This document shows, piece by piece, positions 23,832 to 32,402 of a stretch of 37,378 bases of DNA (the first letter of the stretch is position 1; each line of letters begins with the position of its first letter). Made by a program: the position numbers and the translations under genes. The stretch covers positions 1-37,378 of the forward strand of contig NZ_VUNQ01000033.1 in assembly GCF_009695605.1 (NCBI RefSeq), read 5' to 3'. The notes under the pieces are model-generated. The model did no database searches. It saw only the letters and a program-made list of their open reading frames with translations, and was not told where the DNA came from. The stretch is from Tissierella pigra (GTDB lineage Bacteria > Bacillota > Clostridia > Tissierellales > Tissierellaceae).

Positions 23832-26426
23832 ATGGATTTAAATAAATTTACTCAGAAGTCTTTAGAAGCAGTACAAAATTCACAAAATATAGCCATAAAA
23901 AATGGAAATCCAGAGTTACAAGAAATCCATATTCACTATGGCTTAATGACACAAAATGAGGGATTAATCCCTAAAGTAGTATCTTTAATGGGAGAAGACT
24001 CTGAACTGGTTAGAATAGATGTTGAAAGAGAAATAGAAAAACTTCCTAAGCAATCTGGTGGTGGAGGTTCTATGTATCCTAGTAGAGTATATACAAAGAT
24101 TTTATTAAATGCAGAAGAAGAGGCTAAGAAATTTGGAGATGAATATGTAGGAGTAGAGCATATTTATATATCACTTTTAAAGGAAAAAGGTTCTGCATCT
24201 GAAAGGATATTTAATAAATATAATATAAATCTACAAAGATTTTTAGAGGCGTTAAAGAAAATAAGGGGAAATCAAACCATTACTTCTGACAATCCAGAGT
24301 CTACTTATGAGGCATTGACTAGATTTGGAAGAGATCTAGTAGAAGATGCCAGAAAAGGCAAAATTGACCCCGTAATCGGCAGAGATGGGGAAATAAGAAA
24401 TGTAATTAGAATATTATCTAGAAGAACTAAAAACAATCCTGTTTTAATAGGAGACCCTGGAGTAGGTAAAACAGCCATAGTAGAAGGTTTAGCTTCTAGA
24501 ATAGTTAACGGAGATGTTCCAGAGGGACTCAAGGATAAGACCATATTTGCATTGGATATGGGAGCATTAATTGCCGGAGCAAAGTATAGAGGTGAATTTG
24601 AAGAAAGATTAAAAGCAGTTTTGTCTGAAATAGAAAAATCAGAAGGTAGAATAATAATGTTTATAGATGAAATTCACAATATAGTAGGTGCAGGAAGAAC
24701 TGATGGAGCTATGGATGCTTCAAATCTTTTGAAGCCAATGCTTGCAAGGGGAGAGGTTCATACAATAGGTGCTACTACTTTAGATGAATATAGACAGTAT
24801 ATTGAAAAAGATGCAGCTTTAGAAAGAAGATTTCAAAAAGTATTAGTTCAGGAGCCAACAGTTGAGGACACCATATCAATTCTTAGGGGATTAAAAGAAA
24901 AATATGAAATCCATCATGGAATAAGAATATCAGATGGTGCTGTAATAGCTGCATCAACTTTATCCGACCGATATATATCTGATAGATTTTTACCCGATAA
25001 GGCAATAGACTTAATGGATGAAGCTTCAGCTATGATAAGAACCGAAATAGATTCTATGCCTGTGGAAATTGATGAAATAAGAAGAAGGATATTACAACTG
25101 GAAATCGAGAAGTCTGCTTTAAAAAAAGAGACTGATGAAGCTTCAAAAATAAGATTAGAAAAACTGGAGAAAGAATTATCAGATTCTAAGGAAAAGTTCG
25201 ATATAATGAAGGCCCAATGGGAAGATGAAAAAAAGAGTATATCAAATATTAAAGATATAAAAGAAGAAATAGATAGAGTAAAAAGGGAAATAGAAGAAGC
25301 AGAAAGAAAATATGATTTAGAAAAATTATCACAATTGAAATATGGAACTTTAGCAGAATTAGAGAAGAAACTACAATCTGTCAATGAGAAAAACGAAAAA
25401 GAAGAAAGAATGTTAAAGGAAGAAGTTACCGAAGAAGAAATAGCAGAAGTAGTGGCTAAATGGACAGGAATTCCAGTGTCTAAACTGGTAGAAACAGAAA
25501 GAGAAAAGCTGTTATCCTTAGATAAAATACTTCATAAAAGAGTAATAGGGCAAGATGAAGCTGTGGAATCCGTAGTAGATGCAGTAATTAGAGCTAGGGC
25601 AGGAATGAAACAAATAAATAGACCAATAGGATCTTTTATATTCTTAGGTCCTACAGGAGTAGGTAAGACAGAACTATCTAAAGCTTTAACTACCACATTA
25701 TTTGATGATGAGAGAAATATTATAAGGATAGATATGTCCGAGTATATGGAAAAACACTCTGTATCTAGACTTGTAGGAGCACCTCCTGGATATGTTGGAT
25801 ACGATGAAGGTGGTCAATTAACTGAATCTGTAAGAAGAAAACCTTATTCAGTAATCTTATTTGATGAAATAGAAAAAGCCCATCCCGATGTATTTAATAT
25901 ACTTTTACAAGTATTAGATGACGGAAGGTTAACCGATAATCAAGGTAGAACAGTTGACTTCAAAAATACAGTTATTATAATGACTTCCAACTTAGGTTCA
26001 TCTTATTTATTAGAAGGAATCAGACCAGATGGCAGTATAGATGAGTCTGCAAAAGATAAAGTAATGAATGAAATGAGAAGAACTTTTAAACCTGAGTTTT
26101 TGAATCGTATAGATGAAATTGTAATGTTTAAGCCATTACAAAGGGAAGAGATATTTAAAATAATAGACCTTCAAATAGAGGAAATCCGTCATAGACTAGA
26201 AGATAGGCAGATTTCTATAGAATTAACAGATGAAGCAAAAGACCTTATTTTAGACAGAGCCTATTCCATACAATATGGTGCAAGACCAGTTAAGCGATTT
26301 TTACAAAAACATTTGGAAACTGAAATAGGTAGAATGATTATTAGAGGAGATTTGAAAGATAAGGATAATATTCTAGTAGTATGTGATGGAGAAGATTTTA
26401 AATTTAAAGTAAATAATATTGATTAA
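23832..26426 (+). CDS. clpB: ClpB disaggregase
   Basis: 864 aa, full length. An N domain (residues 1-145) is followed by AAA-1 (Walker A GDPGVGKTAIVEG, Walker B IIMFIDEIHNI). The coiled-coil M domain (about 400-530, very rich in Lys/Glu) marks ClpB rather than ClpA/C. AAA-2 follows (GPTGVGKTELSKAL, SVILFDEIEKAH). It rescues aggregated proteins with DnaK and a J protein. AAGGAGG is 8-9 nt upstream. A degenerate copy of its last ~30 codons occurs at 28101-28189. Confidence 0.95.
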   Translation: MDLNKFTQKSLEAVQNSQNIAIKNGNPELQEIHIHYGLMTQNEGLIPKVVSLMGEDSELVRIDVEREIEKLPKQSGGGGSMYPSRVYTKILLNAEEEAKKFGDEYVGVEHIYISLLKEKGSASERIFNKYNINLQRFLEALKKIRGNQTITSDNPESTYEALTRFGRDLVEDARKGKIDPVIGRDGEIRNVIRILSRRTKNNPVLIGDPGVGKTAIVEGLASRIVNGDVPEGLKDKTIFALDMGALIAGAKYRGEFEERLKAVLSEIEKSEGRIIMFIDEIHNIVGAGRTDGAMDASNLLKPMLARGEVHTIGATTLDEYRQYIEKDAALERRFQKVLVQEPTVEDTISILRGLKEKYEIHHGIRISDGAVIAASTLSDRYISDRFLPDKAIDLMDEASAMIRTEIDSMPVEIDEIRRRILQLEIEKSALKKETDEASKIRLEKLEKELSDSKEKFDIMKAQWEDEKKSISNIKDIKEEIDRVKREIEEAERKYDLEKLSQLKYGTLAELEKKLQSVNEKNEKEERMLKEEVTEEEIAEVVAKWTGIPVSKLVETEREKLLSLDKILHKRVIGQDEAVESVVDAVIRARAGMKQINRPIGSFIFLGPTGVGKTELSKALTTTLFDDERNIIRIDMSEYMEKHSVSRLVGAPPGYVGYDEGGQLTESVRRKPYSVILFDEIEKAHPDVFNILLQVLDDGRLTDNQGRTVDFKNTVIIMTSNLGSSYLLEGIRPDGSIDESAKDKVMNEMRRTFKPEFLNRIDEIVMFKPLQREEIFKIIDLQIEEIRHRLEDRQISIELTDEAKDLILDRAYSIQYGARPVKRFLQKHLETEIGRMIIRGDLKDKDNILVVCDGEDFKFKVNNID

Positions 26427-26429
26427 ATA

Positions 26430-26467
26430 AAAACTTGGTACAATTATTAATAATTGTACCAAGTTTT
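26430..26467. terminator. Bidirectional terminator between clpB and katA
   Basis: A near-perfect palindrome AAAACTTGGTACAATTATT and its complement, with A and T tracts on both sides. Confidence 0.93.
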
Positions 26468-26510
26468 TTACATAAATGGGTTTCAAAAAGGTTATATTCA
26501 TATATTTATA

Positions 26511-27977
26511 TTATTCTGTACTGGAAGCTAAACTTATACCCATTGCTTTTGCCACACCTTCACCATAGGCTGGATCTGCTTTTAGACAATTTTCTATATG
26601 TCTCATCTTTATAAATTCAGGAACGCCCTTCATATTTCGAGCTGTATTTTCAAATAAAGCTTGTTGTTTTTCTGGAGTCATTAATCTAAAGAGCTTACCA
26701 GGCTGTGTATAATAGTCATCATCATCTTCTCTAAAATCAAATCTCATAATATGTCCAGAGGTCATTTCAATTGGATCACCATATTCAGATTGTTCCTGCC
26801 ATTCATTATAACTATTAGGCTCATAGTGTAATTTTGAACCATGGTTTCCATCTACTCTCATTTGTCCATCTCTATGGAAACTATTATAGTCTTTAACCGC
26901 TTTTGGATAATTAACAGGAATTTGATGATGATTAACTCCCAATCTATAACGTTGTGCGTCTCCATATGCAAATAATCTTCCTTGAAGCATTCTATCAGGA
27001 GAGAAACTTATTCCTGGTACCACACTAGCAGGATTAAAAGCTGATTGTTCTACATCTTGGAAATAATTATCAGGATTTTTATTTAACTCTAATATACCAA
27101 CTTTTATTAAAGGATATTCACTTTTATACCAAACCTTTGTTAAATCAAAAGGATTGTATGGCATACTATTAGCTTGATCTTCAGTCATTATTTGAACATA
27201 CATTGTCCATTTAGGGAAATCACCTTTTTCAATTGATTCATATAAATCTCTTTGGTGACTTTCTCTATCATTTGCAATTATTGCAGCTGACTCCTCATCT
27301 GTTAGATTTTCTATACCTTGATGAGTTGTAAAATGGAATTTTACCCAAACCCTTTCATTTTCAGCATTTATAAAACTATAGGCGTGAGAAGAAAATCCAT
27401 GCATATGTCTATAGGACTTTGGTATTCCTCTGTCACTCATGGTAATTGTTATTTGATGTAATGCTTCAGGAAGTGAAGTCCAAAAATCCCAATTGTTTGT
27501 AGGACTTCTCATATTAGTACGAGGATCACGCTTTACTGCATGATTTAAGTCAGGGAATTTGAGAGGATCTCTAAAAAAGAATACTGGAGTGTTATTACCA
27601 GCCAAGTCCCAGTTTCCTTCTTCAGTATAAAACTTTATTGCGAATCCCCGAATATCTCTTTCAGCATCGGCAGCTCCTCTTTCACCTGCAACAGTAGAAA
27701 AACGTACAAATACTTCAGTTTCTTTACCTATTTCTGAAAATAATTTTGCCTTTGTGTATTTAGTAATATTATCTGTCACTGTAAACTTTCCAAAGGCTCC
27801 TGAGCCTTTAGCGTGCATTCTTCTTTCTGGAATAACCTCTCTATCAAAATGAGCAAGTTTTTCTAGAAACCAAACATCTTGCAGTACCATAGGACCTCTA
27901 GGACCTATAGTCATAGAGTCTTGATTATTAGCCACTGGTGCACCTGTAACTGTGGTTAACTTTTTGTTTTTATCCAT
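26511..27977 (-). CDS. katA: Monofunctional haem catalase
   Basis: 488 aa, small-subunit (clade 3) type. It converts hydrogen peroxide to water and oxygen. The catalytic His-55 lies in [12 protein letters not shown] and Asn-128 in [12 protein letters not shown]. The haem-ligand Tyr is in [22 protein letters not shown] precedes the ATG. In a probable anaerobe it would protect from transient air exposure. I looked for a PerR-type box in the upstream 100 bp and did not find a convincing one. Confidence 0.95.
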   Translation of the reverse strand: MDKNKKLTTVTGAPVANNQDSMTIGPRGPMVLQDVWFLEKLAHFDREVIPERRMHAKGSGAFGKFTVTDNITKYTKAKLFSEIGKETEVFVRFSTVAGERGAADAERDIRGFAIKFYTEEGNWDLAGNNTPVFFFRDPLKFPDLNHAVKRDPRTNMRSPTNNWDFWTSLPEALHQITITMSDRGIPKSYRHMHGFSSHAYSFINAENERVWVKFHFTTHQGIENLTDEESAAIIANDRESHQRDLYESIEKGDFPKWTMYVQIMTEDQANSMPYNPFDLTKVWYKSEYPLIKVGILELNKNPDNYFQDVEQSAFNPASVVPGISFSPDRMLQGRLFAYGDAQRYRLGVNHHQIPVNYPKAVKDYNSFHRDGQMRVDGNHGSKLHYEPNSYNEWQEQSEYGDPIEMTSGHIMRFDFREDDDDYYTQPGKLFRLMTPEKQQALFENTARNMKGVPEFIKMRHIENCLKADPAYGEGVAKAMGISLASSTE

Positions 27978-28051
27978 ATTCCGTCTCCTCTCTTTAGTTT
28001 ATGACTCAGTTATTTAAATACCCCAATTTAAGACATTAAAACTATAAACCA

Positions 28052-28100
28052 TTATAGTCTCTTCGCTTTTGGTATAGATATTAAAAGCCAAAACCTAGCT
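28052..28100 (-). pseudogene. Fossil of the 3' end of an aarF-type gene
   Basis: Forty-nine bases match the end of aarF (29844-29893 region) at about 80%, including an unbroken GTATAGATATTAAAAGCC. The minus-strand frame reads ARFWLLISIPKAKRL-stop, against AGFWLLISILKSGKL-stop in the intact gene. Confidence 0.7.
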
Positions 28101-28189
28101 GAAATAGATAAAATGATTATCGGGAGAAATTTGAAAGATAAGATAACGTAATAGTTTCTTGTGATGAGTAAAGTTTTTTAAATTCAAGG
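28101..28189 (+). pseudogene. Fossil of the 3' end of clpB
   Basis: Starting exactly where the aarF fossil stops, the sequence aligns with clpB from 26322 on. EIDKMIIGRNLKDK is followed, after a 1-base frameshift, by DNVIVSCDE and FFKFK, matching EIGRMIIRGDLKDKDNILVVCDGEDFKFK. Two indels make it non-functional. Confidence 0.75.
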
Positions 28190-28449
28190 GGAAAAATTAT
28201 TATAATTGTTTTTTCCATATTATTCTTATACAATAAATGATAGAATTAGGTTATCAGCTCAGTATAATGAATGGGATGTATATATTAAGGCTGAAGGCAG
28301 AAGAGAAATTAGAATGAAAGATCATTGTAAATATTATTCTAAAATATAATAGATAATATTAAAAAATATACTAAGGGAGGTGGGTATTGTGAATAAATGT
28401 GAAATTTACATTTGTCAATCTAATACTTTTTTATGGGAGGTACTGATAT
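28190..28449. other. Degenerate spacer with a CD3324-type 3' end remnant
   Basis: About 28190-28255 resembles the end of the 28450 gene and what follows it (GGGGAAAAATTATTATAATTGTTTT against GGTAAAAAACTATTATAATTGTTTT). A 45-codon open frame then ends at 28350 (QYNEWDVYIKAEGRREIRM..) without start or ribosome site, perhaps another gene tail. A second GGGAGGTG-GTG at about 28377-28390 opens a 43-codon frame that overlaps the real gene out of frame and is probably spurious. Confidence 0.5.
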
Positions 28450-28719
28450 TTGAGTTACAAAAATGCAGCAGAAGTATTGCCACCTCATTTGCTGGAAGAG
28501 GTTCAAAAGCATATTGATGGAGGACTAATATATATACCTAAGGTTAGCAACAGATTGAGTTGGGGTCAATTGACAGGTTCTAAAGAAGCCCTTGCAGAAA
28601 GGAATAAAGATATTATCAAATTATTTCAAAATGGTATTTCTATTAGTAAGATATCAGAAGAGTATTATCTAAGTCAAGAGACCGTTAGAAAAATAGTATA
28701 TGGTAAAAAACTATTATAA
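28450..28719 (+). CDS. CD3324-family small helix-turn-helix protein
   Basis: 89 aa. It begins SYKNAAEVLPPHLLEEVQKHIDGGLIYIP and ends with a helix-turn-helix (ISISKISEEYYLSQETVRKIVYG), the layout of the clostridial CD3324 family, which is Mor-like and of unknown target. The start is TTG at 28450, preceded by GGGAGGT at good spacing; no ATG is available in frame nearby. The recall of the family name is from memory. Confidence 0.75.
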   Translation: MSYKNAAEVLPPHLLEEVQKHIDGGLIYIPKVSNRLSWGQLTGSKEALAERNKDIIKLFQNGISISKISEEYYLSQETVRKIVYGKKLL

Positions 28720-28759
28720 TTGTTTTCTCTATATGATTTTTATAGAATAAATGAGAAAA

Positions 28760-28776
28760 TATAATTAACCGGTTAA
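28760..28776. promoter_or_regulatory. Palindromic operator overlapping a -10 box, before a vestigial gene
   Basis: TATAAT (28760-28765) runs into the perfect 12-bp palindrome TTAACCGGTTAA (28765-28776). A ribosome site GAAGGGAG and a TTG at 28800 follow, but the frame stops after nine codons (KIIEVFLV). It looks like the regulated front end of a gene whose body has been deleted. Confidence 0.45.
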
Positions 28777-28835
28777 CATAGAAGAAGGGAGATGGTATTT
28801 TGAAAATAATAGAGGTGTTTTTAGTATAAATTTTT

Positions 28836-28877
28836 AAACAAATAAGCTAGGTCATAACTGACCTAGCTTATTTGTTT
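28836..28877. terminator. Strong hairpin, probable terminator
   Basis: 19-bp perfect stem AAACAAATAAGCTAGGTCA and its complement around a TAAC loop. The T tract is interrupted (TTTGTTT). Confidence 0.7.
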
Positions 28878-29144
28878 ATCTAGAGGATAGAGATTTAATC
28901 ACAAGTCATGGCAGAATAATGGTAAAGGCGTTTAAAATATCAATTAATCCAATTAATAAGGTAATATTTATGGATTTTGAACTAATTCTTCATGATTTTT
29001 ATATTCTAGTATTCCATACACTTTGGCATAAAATTATAATTTATATTCATATAATTTTGTGCTTTTTCATATCTTAAATATAATATTAAAAAGATATTAT
29101 TATATAAAAAAAGGATAAACAGATAAAAATTATGGGGTGGTAGA
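28878..29144. other. Intergenic stretch without a convincing gene
   Basis: It is AT-rich. A plus-strand frame stays open to about 29077 but has no ribosome site or recognisable motif. A GGGGTGG site just before 29145 belongs to the racemase gene. Confidence 0.6.
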
Positions 29145-29837
29145 ATGATTCTTGGAATAATGGGAGGTATGGGACCAGCAGCTACCTGTTACTTATTTAA
29201 TAAGATTATAAGTCTTACACCTGCAACTAAAGATCAAGAACATTTACATATTATTATTGACAATAATGTGGAAATACCCGATAGGACAGCATATATTTTA
29301 GGACTAGGGGAAAATCCTATTACGGAGATGATAAAATCTATTTTAAAACTAGAAATAATGGGAGTAGATTATATAGCCATACCATGTAATACTGCTCATT
29401 ATTTTTATGATGAAATAACTAAGTATACTAAAGTAAAGATATTGAATATGATATATGAAACAGCAAAATATTTAAAAAATAATTATACTCACAAGAAATA
29501 TTTACTTCTTGCAACAGAGGGGACTTATAAATCTGAAATTTATAAAATCATATTTCAAGAATTTGATTTAGACATTATATATCCCGATGATACTCATAAG
29601 AAAACTCTGATGAATTGGATATATGACGTTAAATCCTCAAAATTTAATGTAGAACCAATGGAAATTCAAGGTCTTATAGATAAATATATTGAAGATAGTC
29701 ATATGCCAGTGATTTTAGGGTGTACAGAGTTACCTCTTTTAGCAGAAGAAATAGGTGCTCCAAAGGAATATATAGATCCTATTGTTATATTAGCTCAAAG
29801 ATGTGTAGAAATGAGAAACTATAAACTAAATGACTGA
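29145..29837 (+). CDS. Aspartate/glutamate racemase family protein
   Basis: 230 aa, the normal family length. The PLP-independent racemase fold starts ILGIMGGMGPAAT. The two catalytic cysteines are in IPCNTAHYF (first half) and LGCTELPLL (second half). It probably interconverts L- and D-aspartate (YgeA/RacD-like) rather than acting as the MurI glutamate racemase, judging by the N-terminal GGMGP motif. The precise substrate is not settled by sequence. It is convergent with aarF, 8 bp apart. Confidence 0.88.
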   Translation: MILGIMGGMGPAATCYLFNKIISLTPATKDQEHLHIIIDNNVEIPDRTAYILGLGENPITEMIKSILKLEIMGVDYIAIPCNTAHYFYDEITKYTKVKILNMIYETAKYLKNNYTHKKYLLLATEGTYKSEIYKIIFQEFDLDIIYPDDTHKKTLMNWIYDVKSSKFNVEPMEIQGLIDKYIEDSHMPVILGCTELPLLAEEIGAPKEYIDPIVILAQRCVEMRNYKLND

Positions 29838-29845
29838 CAGTTAGT

Positions 29846-31426
29846 TTATAGTTTCCCTGATTTTAGTATAGATATTAAAAGCCAAAATCCAGCTAATCCT
29901 GCACCTAAATAGCCTACGATACCTATGGCAGATATACCATAAACCTTTAATCCTATATTGGCATTTATGACTAAAGAAGAACTTACTAATAATCCAGCTA
30001 CAATAACAGAGAAGATAATTCTATTTACCATTTTATTGATTTCATTAAAGTTTTCATCCATATCTTTAAACTGTAAGTTAAGCTTTAGCCTTCCTTCAAT
30101 ACCTCTATCAATAAGTTGAAGCAGCTTCAAAGGCAGGTCCAAAAATGAATTTCCGACAGATAAGACCTTTCCCCCTAATAAATTGAAATCAAAATCCCTT
30201 AGTTTTTCTTCTATAATTTTATTTTTAAAGTAGGGAGTTGCAATGTCCATGATATTTAAATCTTTATCTATTTTAGCCAGAACTCCTTGTAAAGTTAATA
30301 TACCTTTTGCAAGGAAAACTACGTCTTTAGGCATGGCTATTTTATTTCTTCTACAGGTAACAATGATTTCTTCTAGGATTTGAGCCAAGTCATATTCATA
30401 AATAGACTCATTTATATATGTATTATAAAGAAGATCTATATCTTGATAAAGTTTATTTATATCTATTTCATCTTTTTTAATACCAATACTCAAAATAGAA
30501 CTAGTCATTAATTCCACATTATTAGTAGCCACTCCCTCTAAAAATAGATTAAATTTCTTCTTGAGCCCTAGATTCAAATCTCCCATTAGACCAAAATCAA
30601 TAAATCCAATTTTGTTCTCATGAACTAAGATATTTCCTGGATGAGGGTCTCCATGGAAAAAGCCATCTTCAAAAACTTGCTTAAAATAATTATAAGTAAG
30701 CTTTTTGGCTATTTCTTTAGTATCATATCCACCTTCTATTAACTTGGAAATATCGTCTATTTTTATACCACTAATGTACTCCATTACTATCATATGAGAA
30801 GTACAATATTTTTCGTAGACTTCAATATGTTTAATATATTTTATATCCTTATTATTTAGATTAAATTTCTTTATATTTTCTTTTTCATTTAAAAAATCTA
30901 GTTCCTTTTCTGTAGCAGCTTGGATTTCCTCAATTATTTCATTAATATCAAAGAATTCATTCTTTGTTGTCAATTTAATAAAAGGACTAAGTTTTTTTAA
31001 GATATGAATATCAGCTAGGATTTTGTCTTTTACAAAGGGACGTTGGATTTTTAGAACTACTTGTTCTCCAGTTTTTAGTCTAGCTAAATAGACTTCTGCA
31101 AGAGAAGCAGAAGCCAAAGGTGTAGTTTGAAAATCTAAAAACACATCTGAAATATTTCCATTGAGATTTTCTTCTATAAGTTCTTTCATTATATTAAAAT
31201 CCTCAGACTTCACATCATCTTGAAGCTTTTCCAATTCTAGTATGTATTCCTTAGGTAGTATATCAGAACGTGTAGATAGTATTTGTCCAATTTTAACAAA
31301 GGTTGGTCCTAACTCCTCTAAAACCAGCCTTAAATCTAAGGGATTTCCTATTCCGTTTTTTAGCCCATGCTTAATGGCTACAGAAATAATTTCTTTAAAC
31401 CTTAATTTAGTATAATTATTCTCCAT
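29846..31426 (-). CDS. AarF/UbiB (ABC1) atypical kinase
   Basis: 526 aa. An N-terminal extension carries the family KxGQ motif (GPTFVKIGQILSTRSDILP). The Ala-rich loop (PLASASLAEVYLA) replaces the usual glycine loop. A VLKIQRP lysine and the catalytic/metal motifs FFHGDPHPGNIL and IGFIDFGLMG follow. Two C-terminal transmembrane helices (about residues 470-520) anchor it. Family members support isoprenoid-quinone or lipid functions; in an anaerobe the client is unclear. The upstream gene is phasin-like, with a hairpin between. A fossil of its 3' end is at 28052-28100. Confidence 0.9.
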   Translation of the reverse strand: MENNYTKLRFKEIISVAIKHGLKNGIGNPLDLRLVLEELGPTFVKIGQILSTRSDILPKEYILELEKLQDDVKSEDFNIMKELIEENLNGNISDVFLDFQTTPLASASLAEVYLARLKTGEQVVLKIQRPFVKDKILADIHILKKLSPFIKLTTKNEFFDINEIIEEIQAATEKELDFLNEKENIKKFNLNNKDIKYIKHIEVYEKYCTSHMIVMEYISGIKIDDISKLIEGGYDTKEIAKKLTYNYFKQVFEDGFFHGDPHPGNILVHENKIGFIDFGLMGDLNLGLKKKFNLFLEGVATNNVELMTSSILSIGIKKDEIDINKLYQDIDLLYNTYINESIYEYDLAQILEEIIVTCRRNKIAMPKDVVFLAKGILTLQGVLAKIDKDLNIMDIATPYFKNKIIEEKLRDFDFNLLGGKVLSVGNSFLDLPLKLLQLIDRGIEGRLKLNLQFKDMDENFNEINKMVNRIIFSVIVAGLLVSSSLVINANIGLKVYGISAIGIVGYLGAGLAGFWLLISILKSGKL

Positions 31427-31432
31427 ATTGAA

Positions 31433-31458
31433 AAATACCTTGAAACATCAAGGTATTT
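31433..31458 (-). promoter_or_regulatory. Hairpin at the aarF ribosome site (attenuator-like)
   Basis: AAATACCTTG/CAAGGTATTT, a 10-bp perfect stem just after the phasin-like stop codon. On the transcript the 3' arm holds AAGG, the only ribosome-site-like sequence before the aarF ATG at 31426, and it is followed by TTTTTC. It can act as a weak terminator or block aarF translation. Confidence 0.5.
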
Positions 31459-31756
31459 ATTTTCCCTCCAAATTATTGTTTTTTTCAATAGCCTTGATTC
31501 TTGACTCAAGATTAGTAATATCTTCTTTAGTTGCTAGATTTAAGTCCTTTAAGATTTCCTTTAAATCTTCTTTGCTATCTTTACTATTCTCTTTATTGTT
31601 TATAACTCTTTTTAACTCCTCGTTTAATTCTTTGCCTTGTTCTACAGTAATTTTACCTTTTTCCACTAAATTCTGTATCATTTCATTAGATTTTTCATAA
31701 GTTAAAGCTAAAGTACCAATTCCAGCTAAAAATATTCTTCTTATCATATCTTCCAA
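31457..31756 (-). CDS. Phasin-like small helical protein
   Basis: 99 aa. A short hydrophobic N-terminus (IRRIFLAGIGTLALTYEKSNEMI) is followed by ITVEQGKELNEELKR and a long charged coiled coil. This is the layout of the phasin/PhaF-like small proteins that often precede aarF in Firmicutes. Function is unknown; a membrane- or granule-surface role is possible. A TTG start at 31756 is favoured by AGGGGTG upstream; GTG at 31765 and ATG at 31738 are alternatives. Confidence 0.65.
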   Translation of the reverse strand: MEDMIRRIFLAGIGTLALTYEKSNEMIQNLVEKGKITVEQGKELNEELKRVINNKENSKDSKEDLKEILKDLNLATKEDITNLESRIKAIEKNNNLEGK

Positions 31757-31811
31757 ATTAATCACCCCTATGAAAGAATATACCCATCTATATAAAAAAT
31801 ATTCGATTATT

Positions 31812-32258
31812 TTATGCTATTATATCCATTAGAATTCCTTGTATATCGTTTAGTCTTTTAAGAATGTTTAATCGTTTGTTTTCTAAATCCAAAAATTCCT
31901 GAGTCAACTCATCTAATTCTTGATCTACTTTTTTAACTAAGGAGTAGATTCTATGTCTGCCTCGCCTATCGAGAGAGTTTTCTTTGAAAAAAATATGAGA
32001 GTTATTTACTGTAATATTTAGAAATTCTTTAACTAATTTTTTATAAGAAATTAAATCGTCTATAAATAATTTATCAGATAATCGATTGGATTGCTCCTCA
32101 ATTTTATCGTATAAGGATTTTAATTCAGTTCTAATTTGCTCTTGTTCTAATTCATTTAATTTCAATTTAAAAGTATCTTTTACAGCTTTTTTATCTACAG
32201 CCCGGGAAATCTCTATAGGTGAAACATTTTCCATACCAGTTCTATTTATCCGATTCAT
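31812..32258 (-). CDS. YaaR-like (DUF327) protein
   Basis: 148 aa, soluble and helical. The conserved core (TELKSLYDKIEEQSNRLSDKLFIDDLISYKKLVKEFLN) and the LDRRGRHRIYSLVKKVDQELDELTQEFL segment fit the YaaR/DUF327 family, which is often near flagellar genes. The start at 32258 has GGAGGGATTAAT upstream; 23 further codons in frame are not used. It is divergent from the FliK-like gene and shares a 144-bp control region with it. Confidence 0.75.
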   Translation of the reverse strand: MNRINRTGMENVSPIEISRAVDKKAVKDTFKLKLNELEQEQIRTELKSLYDKIEEQSNRLSDKLFIDDLISYKKLVKEFLNITVNNSHIFFKENSLDRRGRHRIYSLVKKVDQELDELTQEFLDLENKRLNILKRLNDIQGILMDIIA

Positions 32259-32287
32259 ATTAATCCCTCCTACCCATTCATTATATA

Positions 32288-32315
32288 TTATCGACATAAA
32301 TAAGGAAATAAGTAA
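32288..32315 (-). promoter_or_regulatory. Possible flagellar sigma (SigD/FliA-type) promoter, leftward
   Basis: The minus strand has GTCGATAA (32295-32288), close to the sigma-28 -10 GCCGATAA. The -35 (expected TAAA) is poor. Confidence 0.4.
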
Positions 32316-32323
32316 TAAGTCCC

Positions 32324-32351
32324 TCAAGGAAATTTTTAATATTGTCGATAT
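32324..32351 (+). promoter_or_regulatory. Possible flagellar sigma (SigD/FliA-type) promoter, rightward
   Basis: TCAA (32324-32327) and GTCGATAT (32344-32351) are 16 bp apart, close to TAAA-N15-GCCGATAT. It would read into the FliK-like/flagellin operon. Confidence 0.5.
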
Positions 32352-32402
32352 ATAGTAAAAGTAGTGGAAAGTTATTCATTTAATCAATGAAAGGAAATCA
32401 TT

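Noticed and set aside
28878-29077. Open frame before the racemase gene
   Set aside because: It has no start with a ribosome site and no recognisable family; kept only as an intergenic note.
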